Source: Micropterix aruncella (lineage: Eukaryota; Arthropoda; Insecta; Lepidoptera; Micropterigidae). Taken from it: 64,000 bases of DNA. The position numbers and the translations under genes are program-made. Every line of letters begins with the position of its first letter. Position 1 is the stretch's first letter. Positions 52,580 through 63,887 of this stretch are shown here, piece by piece. The stretch lies in the NCBI GenBank assembly GCA_944548615.1, contig CALYMY010000051.1:124001-188000 (forward strand). Direction: 5' to 3'. The notes under the pieces are model-generated. The model saw only the letters and a list, made by a program, of their open reading frames with translations. It was not told the origin of the DNA and ran no database searches.

Positions 52580-55500
52580 CCAAGCGGGGCCGGGCGATGC
52601 CGAGCCGGACCTGAAATGAAATGACCTACCCTCAAATTTGAAAATTTCAATTTCATGCCAGATCCTACCGGTGGTTTCATAAGGTTGCAACAGAAATATA
52701 GAAAAATATCTGACAAAACATATATAGAACTTCTCTGCCGATAGAGAAAAAACGCCAAATGGCCGACGGGCAAAAACACTGTTTTACAGACCAGGGTACC
52801 CGGGTTCGATACCCAGCCGGAACTCAATTTTTTTTTCGTTTTTTCTTCTCTTGATATTACCAAAATAGTATTAACATTTCAAAAAACACAATATTTTAGC
52901 TCTCTCTATTACAGTTCTTTTTTTTTCATCGAAAATACAAGTTTTAGTACCGGCGTCGGGCGGGGCCAAGCGGGGCCGGGCGATGCCGAGCCGGACATGA
53001 AATGAAATGACCTACCCTCAAATTTGAAAATTTCAATTTCATGCCAGATCCTACCGGTGGTTTCATAAGGTTGCAACAGAAATATAGAAAAATATCTGAC
53101 AAAACATATATAGAACTTCTCTGCCGATAGAGAAAAAACGCCAAATGGCCGACGGGCAAAAACACTGTTTTACAGACCAGGGTACCCGGGTTCGATACCC
53201 AGCCAGGACTCAATTTTTTTTTCGTTTTTTCTTCTCTTGATATTACCAAAATAGTATTAACATTTCAAAAAACACAATATTTTAGCTCTCTCTATTACAG
53301 TTCTTTTTTTTTCATCGAAAATACAAGTTTTAGTACCGGCGTCGGGCGGGGCCAAGCGGGGCCGGGCGATGCCGAGCCGGACCTGAAATGAAATGACCTA
53401 CTCTCAAATTTGAAAATTTCAATTTCATGCCAGATCCTACCGGTGGTTTCATAAGGTTGCAACAGAAATATAGAAAAATATCTGACAAAACATATATAGA
53501 ACTTCTCTGCCGATAGAGAAAAAACGCCAAATGGCCGACGGGCAAAAACACTGTTTTACAGACCAGGGTACCCGGGTTCGATACCCAGCCAGGATTCAAT
53601 TTTTTTTTCGTTTTTTCTTCTCTTGATATTACCAAAATAGTATTAACATTTCAAAAAACACAATATTTTAGCTCTCTCTATTACAGTTCTTTTTTTTTTC
53701 ATCGAAAATACAAGTTTTAGTACCGGCGTCGGGCGGGGCCAGGCGGGGCCGGGCGATGCCGAGCCGGACCTGAAATGAAATGTCCTACCCTCAAATTTGA
53801 AAATTTAAATTTCATGCCAGATCCTACCGGTGGTTTCATAAGGTTGCAATAGAAATATAGAAAAATATCTGACAAAACATATATAGCACTTCTCTGCCGA
53901 TAGAGAAAAAACGCCAAATGGCCGACGGGCAAAAACACTGTTTTACAGACCAGGGTACCCGGGTTCGATACCCAGCCAGGATTCAATTTTTTTTTTCGTT
54001 TTTTCTTCTCTTGATATTACCAAAATAGTATTAACATTTCAAAAAACACAATATTTTAGCTCTCTCTATTACAGTTCTTTTTTTTTCATCGAAAATACAA
54101 GTTTTAGTACCGGCGTCGGGCGGGGCCAAGCGGGGCCGGGCGATGCCGAGCCGGACCTGAAATGAAATGTCCTACCCTCAAATTTGAAAATTTAAATTTC
54201 ATGCTAGATCCTACCGGTGGTTTCATAAGGTAGCAACAGAAATATAGAAAAATATCTGACAAAACATATATAGAACTTCTCTGCCGATAGAGAAAAAACG
54301 CCAAATGGCCGACGGGCAAAAACACTGTTTTACAGACCAGGGTACCCGGGTTCGATACCCAGCCAGGACTCAATTTTTTTTTCGTTTTTTCTTCTCTTGA
54401 TATTACCAAAATAGTATTAACATTTCAAAAAACACAATATTTTAGCTCTCTCTATTACAGTTCTTTTTTTTTCAACGAAAATACAAGTTTTAGTACCGGC
54501 GTCGGGCGGGGCCAAGCGGGGCCGGGCGATGCCGAGCCGGACCTGAAATGAAATGACCTACCCTCAAATTTGAAAATTTCAATTTCATGCCAGATCCTAC
54601 CGGTGGTTTCATAAGGTTGCAACAGAAATATAGAAAAATATCTGACAAAACATATATAGAACTTCTCTGCCGATAGAGAAAAAACGCCAAATGGCCGACG
54701 GGCAAAAACACTGTTTTACAGACCAGGGTACCCGGGTTCGATACCCAGCCGGGACTCAATTTTTTTTTCGTTTTTTCTTCTCTTGATATTACCAAAATAG
54801 TATTAACATTTCAAAAAACACAATATTTTAGCTCTCTCTATTACAGTTCTTTTTTTTTCATCGAAAATACAAGTTTTAGTACCGGCGTCGGGCGGGGCCA
54901 AGCGGGGCCGGGCGATGCCGAGCCGGACCTGAAATGAAATGACCTACCCTCAAATTTGAAAATTTCAATTTCATGCCAGATCCTACCGGTGGTTTCATAA
55001 GGTTGCAACAGAAATATAGAAAAATATCTGACAAAACATATATAGAACTTCTCTGCCGATAGAGAAAAAACGCCAAATGGCCGACGGGCAAAAACACTGT
55101 TTTACAGACCAGGGTACCCGGGTTCGATACCCAGCCGGGACTCAATTTTTTTTTCGTTTTTTCTTCTCTTGATATTACCAAAATAGTATTAACATTTCAA
55201 AAAACACAATATTTTAGCTCTCTCTATTACAGTTCTTTTTTTTTCATCGAAAATACAAGTTTTAGTACCGGCGTCGGGCGGGGCCAAGCGGGGCCGGGCG
55301 ATGCCGAGCCGGACCTGAAATGAAATGACCTACCCTCAAATTTGAAAATTTCAATTTCATGCCAGATCCTACCGGTGGTTTCATAAGGTTGCAACAGAAA
55401 TATAGAAAAATATCTGACAAAACATATATAGAACTTCTCTGCCGATAGAGAAAAAACGCCAAATGGCCGACGGGCAAAAACACTGTTTTACAGACCAGGG

Positions 55501-56059
55501 TACCCGGGTTCGATACCCAGCCAGGATTCAATTTTTTTTTCGTTTTTTCTTCTCTTGATATTACCAAAATAGTATTAACATTTCAAAAAACACAATATTT
55601 TAGCTCTCTCTATTACAGTTCTTTTTTTTTTCATCGAAAATACAAGTTTTAGTACCGGCGTCGGGCGGGGCCAAGCGGGGCCGGGCGATGCCGAGCCGGA
55701 CCTGAAATGAAATGTCCTACCCTCAAATTTGAAAATTTAAATTTCATGCCAGATCCTACCGGTGGTTTCATAAGGTTGCAACAGAAATATAGAAAAATAT
55801 CTGACAAAACATATATAGAACTTCTCTGCCGATAGAGAAAAAACGCCAAATGGCCGACGGCCAAAAACACTGTTTTACAGACCAGGGTACCCGGGTTCGA
55901 TACCCAGCCGGGACTCAATTTTTTTTTCGTTTTTTCTTCTCTTGATATTACCAAAATAGTATTAACATTTCAAAAAACACAATATTTTAGCTCTCTCTAT
56001 TACAGTTCTTTTTTTTTTTTCATCGAAAATACTAGTTTTAGTACCGGCGTCGGGCGGGG

Positions 56060-56250
56060 CCAAGCGGGGCCGGGCGATGCCGAGCCGGACCTGAAATGAA
56101 ATGACCTACTCTCAAATTTGAAAATTTCAATTTCATGCCAGATCCTACCGGTGGTTTCATAAGGTTGCAACAGAAATATAGAAAAATATCTGACAAAACA
56201 TATATAGAACTTCTCTGCCGATAGAGAAAAAACGCCAAATGGCCGACGGG
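56060..56250 (+). repeat. Half unit 7 (191 bp)
   Basis: Same junction as half unit 2. It lies 3671 bp from half unit 6 and one unit before the array ends. Confidence 0.93.
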
Positions 56251-56533
56251 CCAAGCGGGGCCGGGCGATGCCGAGCCGGACCTGAAATGAAATGACCTAC
56301 CCTCAAATTTGAAAATTTCAATTTCATGCCAGATCCTACCGGTGGTTTCATAAGGTTGCAACAGAAATATAGAAAAATATCTGACAAAACATATATAGAA
56401 CTTCTCTGCCGATAGAGAAAAAACGCCAAATGGCCGACGGGCAAAAACACTGTTTTACAGACCAGGGTACCCGGGTTCGATACCCAGCCGGAACTCAATT
56501 TTTTTTTCGTTTTTTCTTCTCTTGATATTACCA

Positions 56534-56691
56534 TTGATTTTATAGTGTAATAGATAACGCCATTCCATACTGCAAAGTGGAAGTCGCAATTTAATACAAA
56601 AAACGGCAGGTAGATGGCCATCGTAGTTTTCAAACTCGATTTAATGCGCTTCCATCTTCATTAAACTAATATTTGGCCGATAGATGGCGTT
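56534..56691. other. Unique flank next to the array
   Basis: Non-satellite sequence follows directly on the array edge. It contains two tagatggc motifs (near 56612 and 56681). No open frame beyond chance and no recognisable RNA gene was seen. Confidence 0.6.
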
Positions 56692-57362
56692 CAAACATAT
56701 TATCGGACGCGTCCGTAAGCCGCGGCTTACGAACGTGTGCCTAGTCGTCCGCGACTGACGTCCTATAATGTGCAGCAGGGCGATTTTATATCTCCATCGC
56801 TAAAAACTCGAAACGAACTCAAACGTTACGGTTCGAAAACGATTTTAGCGAAACGAAACATAACATATCGTATCGGCCGATTTTGTAAAAAAGACACTTC
56901 GTTTCGCTAATTTTACGAGATAAAATTGGCAACATCGCATTGGTTTTCATTTGTTAAACGTCAAACTGTGGTCAAACTGTCAACTGCGCGGTGCGATGTG
57001 TTGAAACTCAAAAAGGAACGCAATTTCGCCATCGATATACGATTCCTTCGCCTATTATTTCGCCATTCCCACACGTTATCGCGAATCCCGTTATTTTGCT
57101 GTCGACATCATAATGCAACAATGCGATGTATACTATTTCGGGATTCAGTTTCGGTTCGGATAGTGACGTATTTCGATGTGAAAACGAAGTTATAAAATCG
57201 GCCGCCAGTTATAGTTCGCTAAATCAGCGCGATAGCGAAACCAATTGAGAACGCTAAAGTTACAAAATCGCCCTGCAGGCTCCATAGAAATTCATTACAC
57301 AGATCGCGTGCATAAGCCACAGGCATAAGCCGCGGCTACGGACGCGTCCAATAATGTGTTTG
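56692..57362. mobile_element. Non-autonomous DNA element with about 40 bp inverted ends
   Basis: The left end at 56692-56730 (caaacatattat followed by ggacgcgtccgta and gccgcggctta) reappears inverted at 57323-57362 with a few mismatches. No convincing target duplication is visible, so the superfamily is left open. The motif ATAATGTG also occurs beside the inner element at 56766, so the structure is compound. No transposase reading frame was seen. Confidence 0.65.
56776..57275. mobile_element. Inner inverted-repeat element nested in the outer element
   Basis: A 500 bp segment begins CAGGGCGATTTTATA and ends with the inverse (TACAAAATCGCCCTG). CAG flanks both sides (56773-56775 and 57276-57278), which may be a short target duplication or chance. 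CAGGG ends recall hAT-type elements, but an 8 bp duplication is not visible. The interior has many short cg-containing motifs and an inverted pair, agcgaaacgaa and ttcgtttcgct. The 89-codon frame at 56926-57195 shows no domain. Confidence 0.55.
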
Positions 57363-57546
57363 CCCCTAAGCGTATGCCGTCAGAGATTAATATTAAAATA
57401 GAGCGCGAGCGCGCGAGTGTGAACAGTAGACACGGGTGTGAACAATGCAGCGACCGCCCGGCTAAGGCCCGCAGTCGTTCGCGAGCGCTTGTGAAGTGAT
57501 ATAGTTGGGAATTTGTAGAGCATTTTTATTGTTTTTAAGAAGAAAG
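57363..57546 (+). other. Sequence upstream of the P-type pseudogene
   Basis: A cg-rich stretch (gcgcgagcgcgcgag near 57404) leads into the first THAP codon at 57547. It would be the leader of the old transposase, but no promoter element or P-type terminal repeat could be identified. Confidence 0.4.
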
Positions 57547-59657
57547 ATGGTTAAATGTGCAATCGATCATTGTAAAAATGATACTAGAAAACACACAAAA
57601 CACAAATCTAGTGTCACATATCATCGATAAGCAATTTTGAATTACTTTTCAGCCAAATAAAAGTTATCCATTACGGGGGTGAAGCGAGGAGCGCGACGTA
57701 AGCGGATGAGGAACACACTGCCCCACCCTTCGTCTTGCTCGACCGCAAGTAGGGAGGGTGTTCACTAATCGAGAATCGAGATATTTTAAAAGCGAAATCG
57801 ATAATCGATAATATTTTTTTATAAAAATTGACAAATCACTTTTTTTAATTATAGGTAGTAATGGTAAAAAAATCTTATGTTAATATAAGTATAGAGTATA
57901 TATGGAATATGATAAATAATGCATAATAAGGCCAATAAGGGATTCCTTTTTGGACCACTCACATAGGTTTATCCAATTGCTTCAGATGGAGCGTAGATGT
58001 TTTTAGGGCGTACCTTTATATGCTGATATTATGCATGTATGAGTGTCTGAACGTAGAGAACGAACGTCTTGACGGGTTTTGACGTAAGTATGAGGTGTCG
58101 TTGGATTCGACGTGATACGGTGGTGCGAATACGTTATATTAAAAACCGACATAAAAATAATTTAAATTTAAATTTAAATAATATTATTATTATTAACTTA
58201 GAAACTTACCTTACTTTTAGGTTTCCAAAAGACAAAACAAATATGATGAAGTAGATTGATGCTGTAAAGAAGACCGATTGGGAACCAAACTTTTGGAGTA
58301 GAATCTGTTCAGTACATTTTCCGGATTCAAGCATGTATGAAACCAAAGATTAACAAACGACCCTGTACCTTCGCTTTTTCTACAACAATCTCCATTTTCC
58401 GGTCAACAGTCGGAGGTTGCAGGGCTTTCCAATTCAGGACTGGTACACGACACTCCAAGGAAACGAAAGTTAAAAACAGAAATTATCCGTTTAGAAGACA
58501 TTGCAAAACGCCGACGTATGCGGTGCAAGGCACTACACGCTGCTAATCGGCGTTTGAAAAAGAAAGTTGACAATTTATCTAAGGTATTAAAAGAACTAAA
58601 GCAAAAAAGACTGATCAACCAAGAACAAGTGGATATTCTGGAAGTGTGCCGGCTTTCTACAGCAGCTCTTTTGAAAAGGATGACTCATAAAGGGAGAGAA
58701 TATCCACCTGAACTGCGTACATTTGCGCTAACCCTCCATTTCTATTCTCCAAAGGCCTACTCTTACGTACGTAGTACCTTTAAAACATGTCTACCACATA
58801 CAAGCACCATAAGAAAATGGTACCAATGCATATACGCCACGCCAGGTTTCACTGCAGAAGCTTTTAAAGCACTTGATCAAAAGGTCAAGTCTTCTGACAA
58901 GAAAATTCTATGCAATTTGGTAATAGACGAGATGTCGATTCGACAATTAAAGGAATTTGACGGTAATGCAGTCCAAGGATATGTAGATTTTGGTGCTGGG
59001 TTTGATGTTACCGGAGTTTCAATGCACCATGCAAACAAGCTCTGGTGTTCCTTTTAGTTGCCATTAACGAGCAGTGGAAAATTCCAGTAGGATATTTTCT
59101 GGTAATCGGCGTAACAGGTGAGCAAAGAGCCAATCTAGTAAGGATATGTCTTTCTAATTGCCACGATGTAGGCGTGGTAGTTGTATCTATGACATTTGAT
59201 GGTTGCCCAGCAAATATAGCCATGGCTCAAGAACTTGGCTGTTCGTTTAACTACCAACGTCAACTAAAAACCTATTTCGAACATCCTGCAACAAAAGAAC
59301 CAGTTTTTGTATTTTTTGACCCATATCACATGGTGAAACTGGTCAGAAATACATTACAAAGTAAAAAGGTTCTTAGAGATAATAACGGCGGCCTAATCAA
59401 ATGGCAATATTTTGAAGAATTAAACACGCTCCAACTAAATGAAAATTTTCACTAGGGAAATAAATTATCGACACAACACATCAACTTTCAAAATCAAATA
59501 ATGAAAGTAAAGCTAGCAGTACAGCTGTTAAGTGCCAGTGTTGCGAACGCTATTGAATTTTGCGACAAAAAATTACGTATAGGTACTTAATTTTGCTCAC
59601 TCACAACCAACAGTGAATTTCATCAACACAATGAACAATCTGACATATAAGCAATAA
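57547..59657 (+). pseudogene. P-superfamily (THAP9-like) transposase, broken
   Basis: An old DNA transposase of the P-element type, a nuclear enzyme that binds element ends through a THAP zinc finger and cuts with an RNase H-like domain. Exon 1 (57547-57626) opens with MVKCAIDHCKN, the first half of a C2CH THAP finger. Exon 2 starts after an acceptor at 58219-58220 and supplies FPKD, the WEPNFWSRICSVHF block and then a basic, coiled region. The catalytic region follows, with VIDEMSIR at about 58920 and VSMTFDG at about 59190, each holding a likely catalytic Asp. Similarity fades at MNNL near 59640, before the catalytic Glu. Lesions are a donor reading AT instead of GT at 57627, TAG at 58252, frameshifts near 58345 and 59035, and TAG at 59453. 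Family assignment is firm; activity is excluded. Confidence 0.85.
57627..58220 (+). other. Intron of the P-type pseudogene
   Basis: A 594 bp interval lies between the two THAP half-exons. The donor reads ATAAGC where GTAAGC would be expected. The acceptor cttacttttag is intact. A GC-rich island at about 57675-57770 contains an imperfect hairpin (gaacacactgcccc against gggagggtgttc) and may be a separate small insertion. The rest is AT-rich. Confidence 0.65.
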
Positions 59658-60753
<1,096 letters not shown>

Positions 60754-60757
60754 TTAA

Positions 60758-61003
60758 CCCCTAGAGCCCCGATTGGCTGATATCGGCCAAGACACGATTC
60801 AGCGTGACGGCCCCGTTTTAATTTATTTTATTTTATTATGTTTCATTATGTTAATATGTTTTATTTTAATTATGGATACAGTGGTTTGGCAGTAATTAAT
60901 GTTTCGGTGAAACAGTGTCATAATTCATTTTTTTTACTAATTTTTACTAAAATTTTTTGGGACATCAACTTGTTAATCGGCTGAGGGACCGAGGCCTGAA
61001 GGG
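60758..61003. mobile_element. Third TTAA-flanked element, piggyBac-type MITE
   Basis: A 246 bp segment lies between TTAA at 60754-60757 and TTAA at 61004-61007. Its left end is CCCCTAGAGCCCCG. The right end, read inverted, is CCCTTCAGGCCTCGG, so the inverted repeats are imperfect. A subterminal dyad (ggctgatatcggcc) lies near the left end. It has no coding capacity and sits in the flank, outside the satellite. Confidence 0.7.
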
Positions 61004-61007
61004 TTAA

Positions 61008-61486
61008 ATTAATTATGTGATTTGATCGCAAACTGAACGAACATGTGGATTAGTAAACAAGAAAACATAAATATATTTGCCTATAAAGTATTTAATTATT
61101 TATTTTACTTTTTTGGCAAGCTTTAACTTCGGAAAATAGGTAAAGGTACAGCGTGTTTTTAGCACACGGGAATATTTTGGGACAACTGTACATCAAATAA
61201 AAAAAATGGTGTAGTTATTATTAATATTGGATGCTGATGTAGAGATTTACTAATATTAGCTGCTACTGTAGAGATATTATTAATATCAATCTAAAAAAAA
61301 TATCCACAATTTAATTAAATTTAAGCTTTAGTTGCAGAGGAACAGCGATTTTATGTTCAAATTTTAAGTATTAAGATTTTTACTCAGTAACAAAGGCCTA
61401 CAATAAAAAAGTTGTTTATGATTTTCAAGTTAGTTCTTTTATGTAGCATAAAATGTCCTTTTTTGTAATTATAATTATATGTTATA
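61008..61486. other. AT-rich region 3' of the minus-strand transposase
   Basis: Contains an imperfect tandem pair of 29 bp (61222-61250 and 61251-61279, both built on taatatt, gct and tgtagagat). No gene was seen. Confidence 0.6.
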
Positions 61487-61492
61487 TTTATT
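61487..61492 (-). promoter_or_regulatory. Poly(A) signal AATAAA of the minus-strand transposase
   Basis: AATAAA lies 6 bp past the stop codon on the minus strand. That is very close to the stop, so the 3' untranslated region would be short. AT-rich sequence makes chance matches possible. Confidence 0.45.
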
Positions 61493-61497
61493 AAATA

Positions 61498-63887
61498 TTA
61501 TTTATGTTGAACTATTTTAATTTTTTTTTTGTTAGTGTTTTTTTCAGAATTCCATTTACAATTTTTGAATATTTTACAAATAACTAAAGTCTGAATCACA
61601 AATTGAATGTGCTCTTTGCATGATTCTTCGAAAGTTAATAGATTTTCGTCAATATTTGTATTAATAAGATCTGTTAATTGCTTTCTTATTTTTTTACCAT
61701 GGTAAATTTTGTAATAGTTTTTTTCGAATATATTTAAGCATCTAGTAGTAAATTGAATAAAATGTGCAGAAGGGCAAATTAAGAAAAGCGTTTTATTTAA
61801 ATTTATTCCTCCATAATTTTTACTTAATATCAGTAACTGCCTGTTGTCTGTTAAGTGGTTTTCAGTGATTAATACTTTATGGCAGCTTTCACAGTGAAAT
61901 TTTTCTAAACACCTTTTCGCTAAATATCCTGAAAAATATGTGATTGAGCAATCTTCTAAAGTTGTTACTGAGCTGGAAGCTATCGATTCAATGTTTTTAA
62001 TGATTTTAGTGCTTTGGGTATGAGTGTTTGAACTATTGGGTTTTTGATTAGCTAGATGAGGTTGATTTTCTATGTCTGGCTCGTCCACCGTTTGTTCCAT
62101 GTCAATTACTACGTCAAGATCCGGTTCACAGTTAGCTGATTTTGGTTGTCTCATCAATGAGTTTATGCTGTGACTTCTAAAGATTTGCCTGAAGAGACGA
62201 GCTGTCGGGTTCTGATTATATCCACCCTTTTGACGAAATACAGAAAATAAATTTTCTAGCACATCTTGGTTCAAACGATTAGTTAGTAGAAATAAAGCAC
62301 CTAATTCTTTTTCACTATTAAAAAACTGCAATATTCCTTCTATCGTTTGCAAAAGTCCATTAAAACAAGGAGGCCTGACATTTTGAGATTTATAATTTAC
62401 CGCTGAAAGATTAGTAATTATTTCCTTAGACTTAGTTAATGTTTGAAGAACCACACTATTTTTTTCTGATAAACCACAAGCATATGGGTTTGTTGAAACT
62501 AATGTTTTACTATTTAGGCCATCAAATAAGTTATTCATTAATTCTAAAAAATCTGCGGTACTTATTGCTGAAGCTGTTTGAATTTGCTTTGTCTCTATAC
62601 AAGTTTTAATTGTGGCAGCTACAGAATGACTAAATATTTGTGCGGCTAATTTCACACTCATTTTTTGAAAAGAATTTGGATATATATGACGGTCTGTTAA
62701 TTTGGGCATGGCTCTACACATTTTACTATTTTTATCTATTTCGTATACTTTTTTTACGTCAGAAAAGGATATTATTTTCCCGTCAAGAATGAAGTCCTTC
62801 GTTAGCAAATTATTTCTAAAACTTTTAAGAAGATGTGGAACGTCATAGATTGCAAAAAACTTAACGTTGTCATGATGAAAATACGGATTTTCACAAGAGA
62901 CATTCAATGCTTTCATCGCGGACTGGTTACTGGTGCCCTGATCACAAACTATAATTTTTGGTTTTAATCCTGTTTCTAAAAGTCTGGATAAAGTTTGTTT
63001 AATTAAATCTACAAGATTCCTGGACGTAACTCCTGTACTAGAGAGAAAATAAGCTATTGCTATTTTCCAGCAAGAATAAATACCCCTAGCCATAAAAACT
63101 AAAGCATACTTAGCTGTTTTATTTGACCTACCCATGTCACCTAGATCCTGAAAGCCCTCTATTAAATCATATTTTTTGGAATATTCCATTCGTTCCATTA
63201 TTGCCATTTCGTCGAAGCAAACTATGCAGGTTTTCTCTTTTTCAGATTTAGAGCTAAATTTTTTCTTTATTTGATTTAAATATGCATTATTAAAACCTGG
63301 TAGAAATGACGAATTGCCAATCCATCGCCTAATCGTAGATAGTGCGGGTAATATTATTTTATTATTTCTTAAAAAGTTATAAGTCGCTGGAGATTTGTAA
63401 AATAAAGCGAGGGAAAAATTTTTTTCGTTAACCGACCAGGGCCGAATGTTGCTTTTTAACTGCATTTTAACTAAAGTCTTAGATTGGACTGAGGAGAACG
63501 GGAATGAATCGAATACACTGCTGGCAGCGCAGCGGTTCCTTAGCAGTTTTACTTTTCTTTTCAATTTGGAAATTAGAGCATATTTCGATTTTAACCTTGT
63601 CTTTAATTTAATATTCTGAATTTTGTATTTGCTTTCTGTTATTGGTTTATTTTTAACAGGGGATGTTGGTACTATTATTATTTCATCTAAATTACTTTTG
63701 GTGGAAAATGACGAGCAAGACGATCGGGATCCTAATAACTTAGTCTTATTAGTATAAACTCTGTTGGGCTTTAGCACTATCAGCGGAGGAGATAAGGTAC
63801 CTTTTCTCGAATCGGACCATGGAGGAAACAATGAAATCACTGCGTCTTCGTTGCATACATTTGCCGAACTCACTAATTCTGCATTAC
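61498..63887 (-). CDS. P-superfamily (THAP9-like) transposase, main exon, 5' partial
   Basis: An uninterrupted frame of about 795 codons for a P-type DNA transposase, a GTP-using RNase H-like enzyme. Counting residues from a TTG at 63906, it has a basic segment at about 93-125, LPALSTIRRWIG at about 186-197, FDEMAIMERM at 231-240, CDQGTSNQ at 321-328, DVPHLLKSFRNN at 355-366 and FLELMNNLFDGL at 453-464. LNQDVLENLFSVFRQKGG follows at 545-562. Candidate catalytic residues are D232, D322 and E551; the D322-E551 spacing closely resembles that of Drosophila P transposase. A C-terminal block has GYLAKRC and a CxxC pair. No THAP finger is included and there is no ATG at the 5' end. A strong acceptor at 63888-63889 implies that an upstream exon, presumably with the THAP finger, lies beyond 64000. 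No internal stop or frameshift is seen. Antisense and opposite to the 57547 pseudogene; the two are convergent. Confidence 0.85.

Larger units (their letters stand above)
1..56533 (+). repeat. Satellite array, 386-387 bp unit, higher-order repeats
   Basis: A head-to-tail array of a 386-387 bp unit starts mid-unit at the left edge and ends at 56533, where the unit breaks off inside its gatattacca motif. About 140 full units and seven 191 bp half units are present by hand count, all in one orientation, interrupted only by three TTAA-flanked insertions. Units are nearly identical but fall into classes. Class 1 has gtcctaccc, atttaaattt, gcaataga and tagcacttc. Class 2 has atttaaattt, atgctagat and aggtagcaac. 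Class 3 has gacctac, atttcaattt and gttgcaac. Class order repeats over several kilobases, which is higher-order repeat structure. No host gene lies in the array. Function is unknown; pericentromeric, centromeric or sex-chromosome heterochromatin would be typical settings but nothing here proves any of them. Confidence 0.98.
51521..56533 (+). repeat. Satellite block, right end of the array
   Basis: Marks are 51598, 51981, 52367 (half), 52944, 53330, 53717, 54104, 54490, 54876, 55262, 55649 and 56038 (half). It repeats 1234-6583 without the 334 bp element, which is why the offset changes from 50288 to 49950. The array stops abruptly after gatattacca at 56533, with no gradual decay of units towards the edge. 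Confidence 0.9.

Noticed and set aside
1..56533. CRISPR array
   Set aside because: The whole 386 bp unit repeats with no unique spacers, and the window is eukaryotic.
1..56533. A CENP-B box or proof of centromere identity
   Set aside because: I found no good match to the CENP-B box in the unit, and sequence alone cannot show centromere function.
56157..56633. A 158-codon minus-strand frame across the array edge
   Set aside because: It is the satellite frame extended by chance into unique flank. It has no domain and no homologous counterpart at the other copies.
56926..57195. An 89-codon plus-strand frame inside the inner inverted-repeat element
   Set aside because: No recognisable domain; it lies in a non-autonomous element and is likely chance.
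58337..58618. Short frames on both strands over the P-type pseudogene (58337-58546 + and 58403-58618 -)
   Set aside because: They overlap the pseudogene's transposase-like frame in other phases and show no independent similarity.
59008..59223. A 71-codon minus-strand frame
   Set aside because: It is antisense to the second half of the transposase pseudogene, where the plus strand shows clear family motifs.
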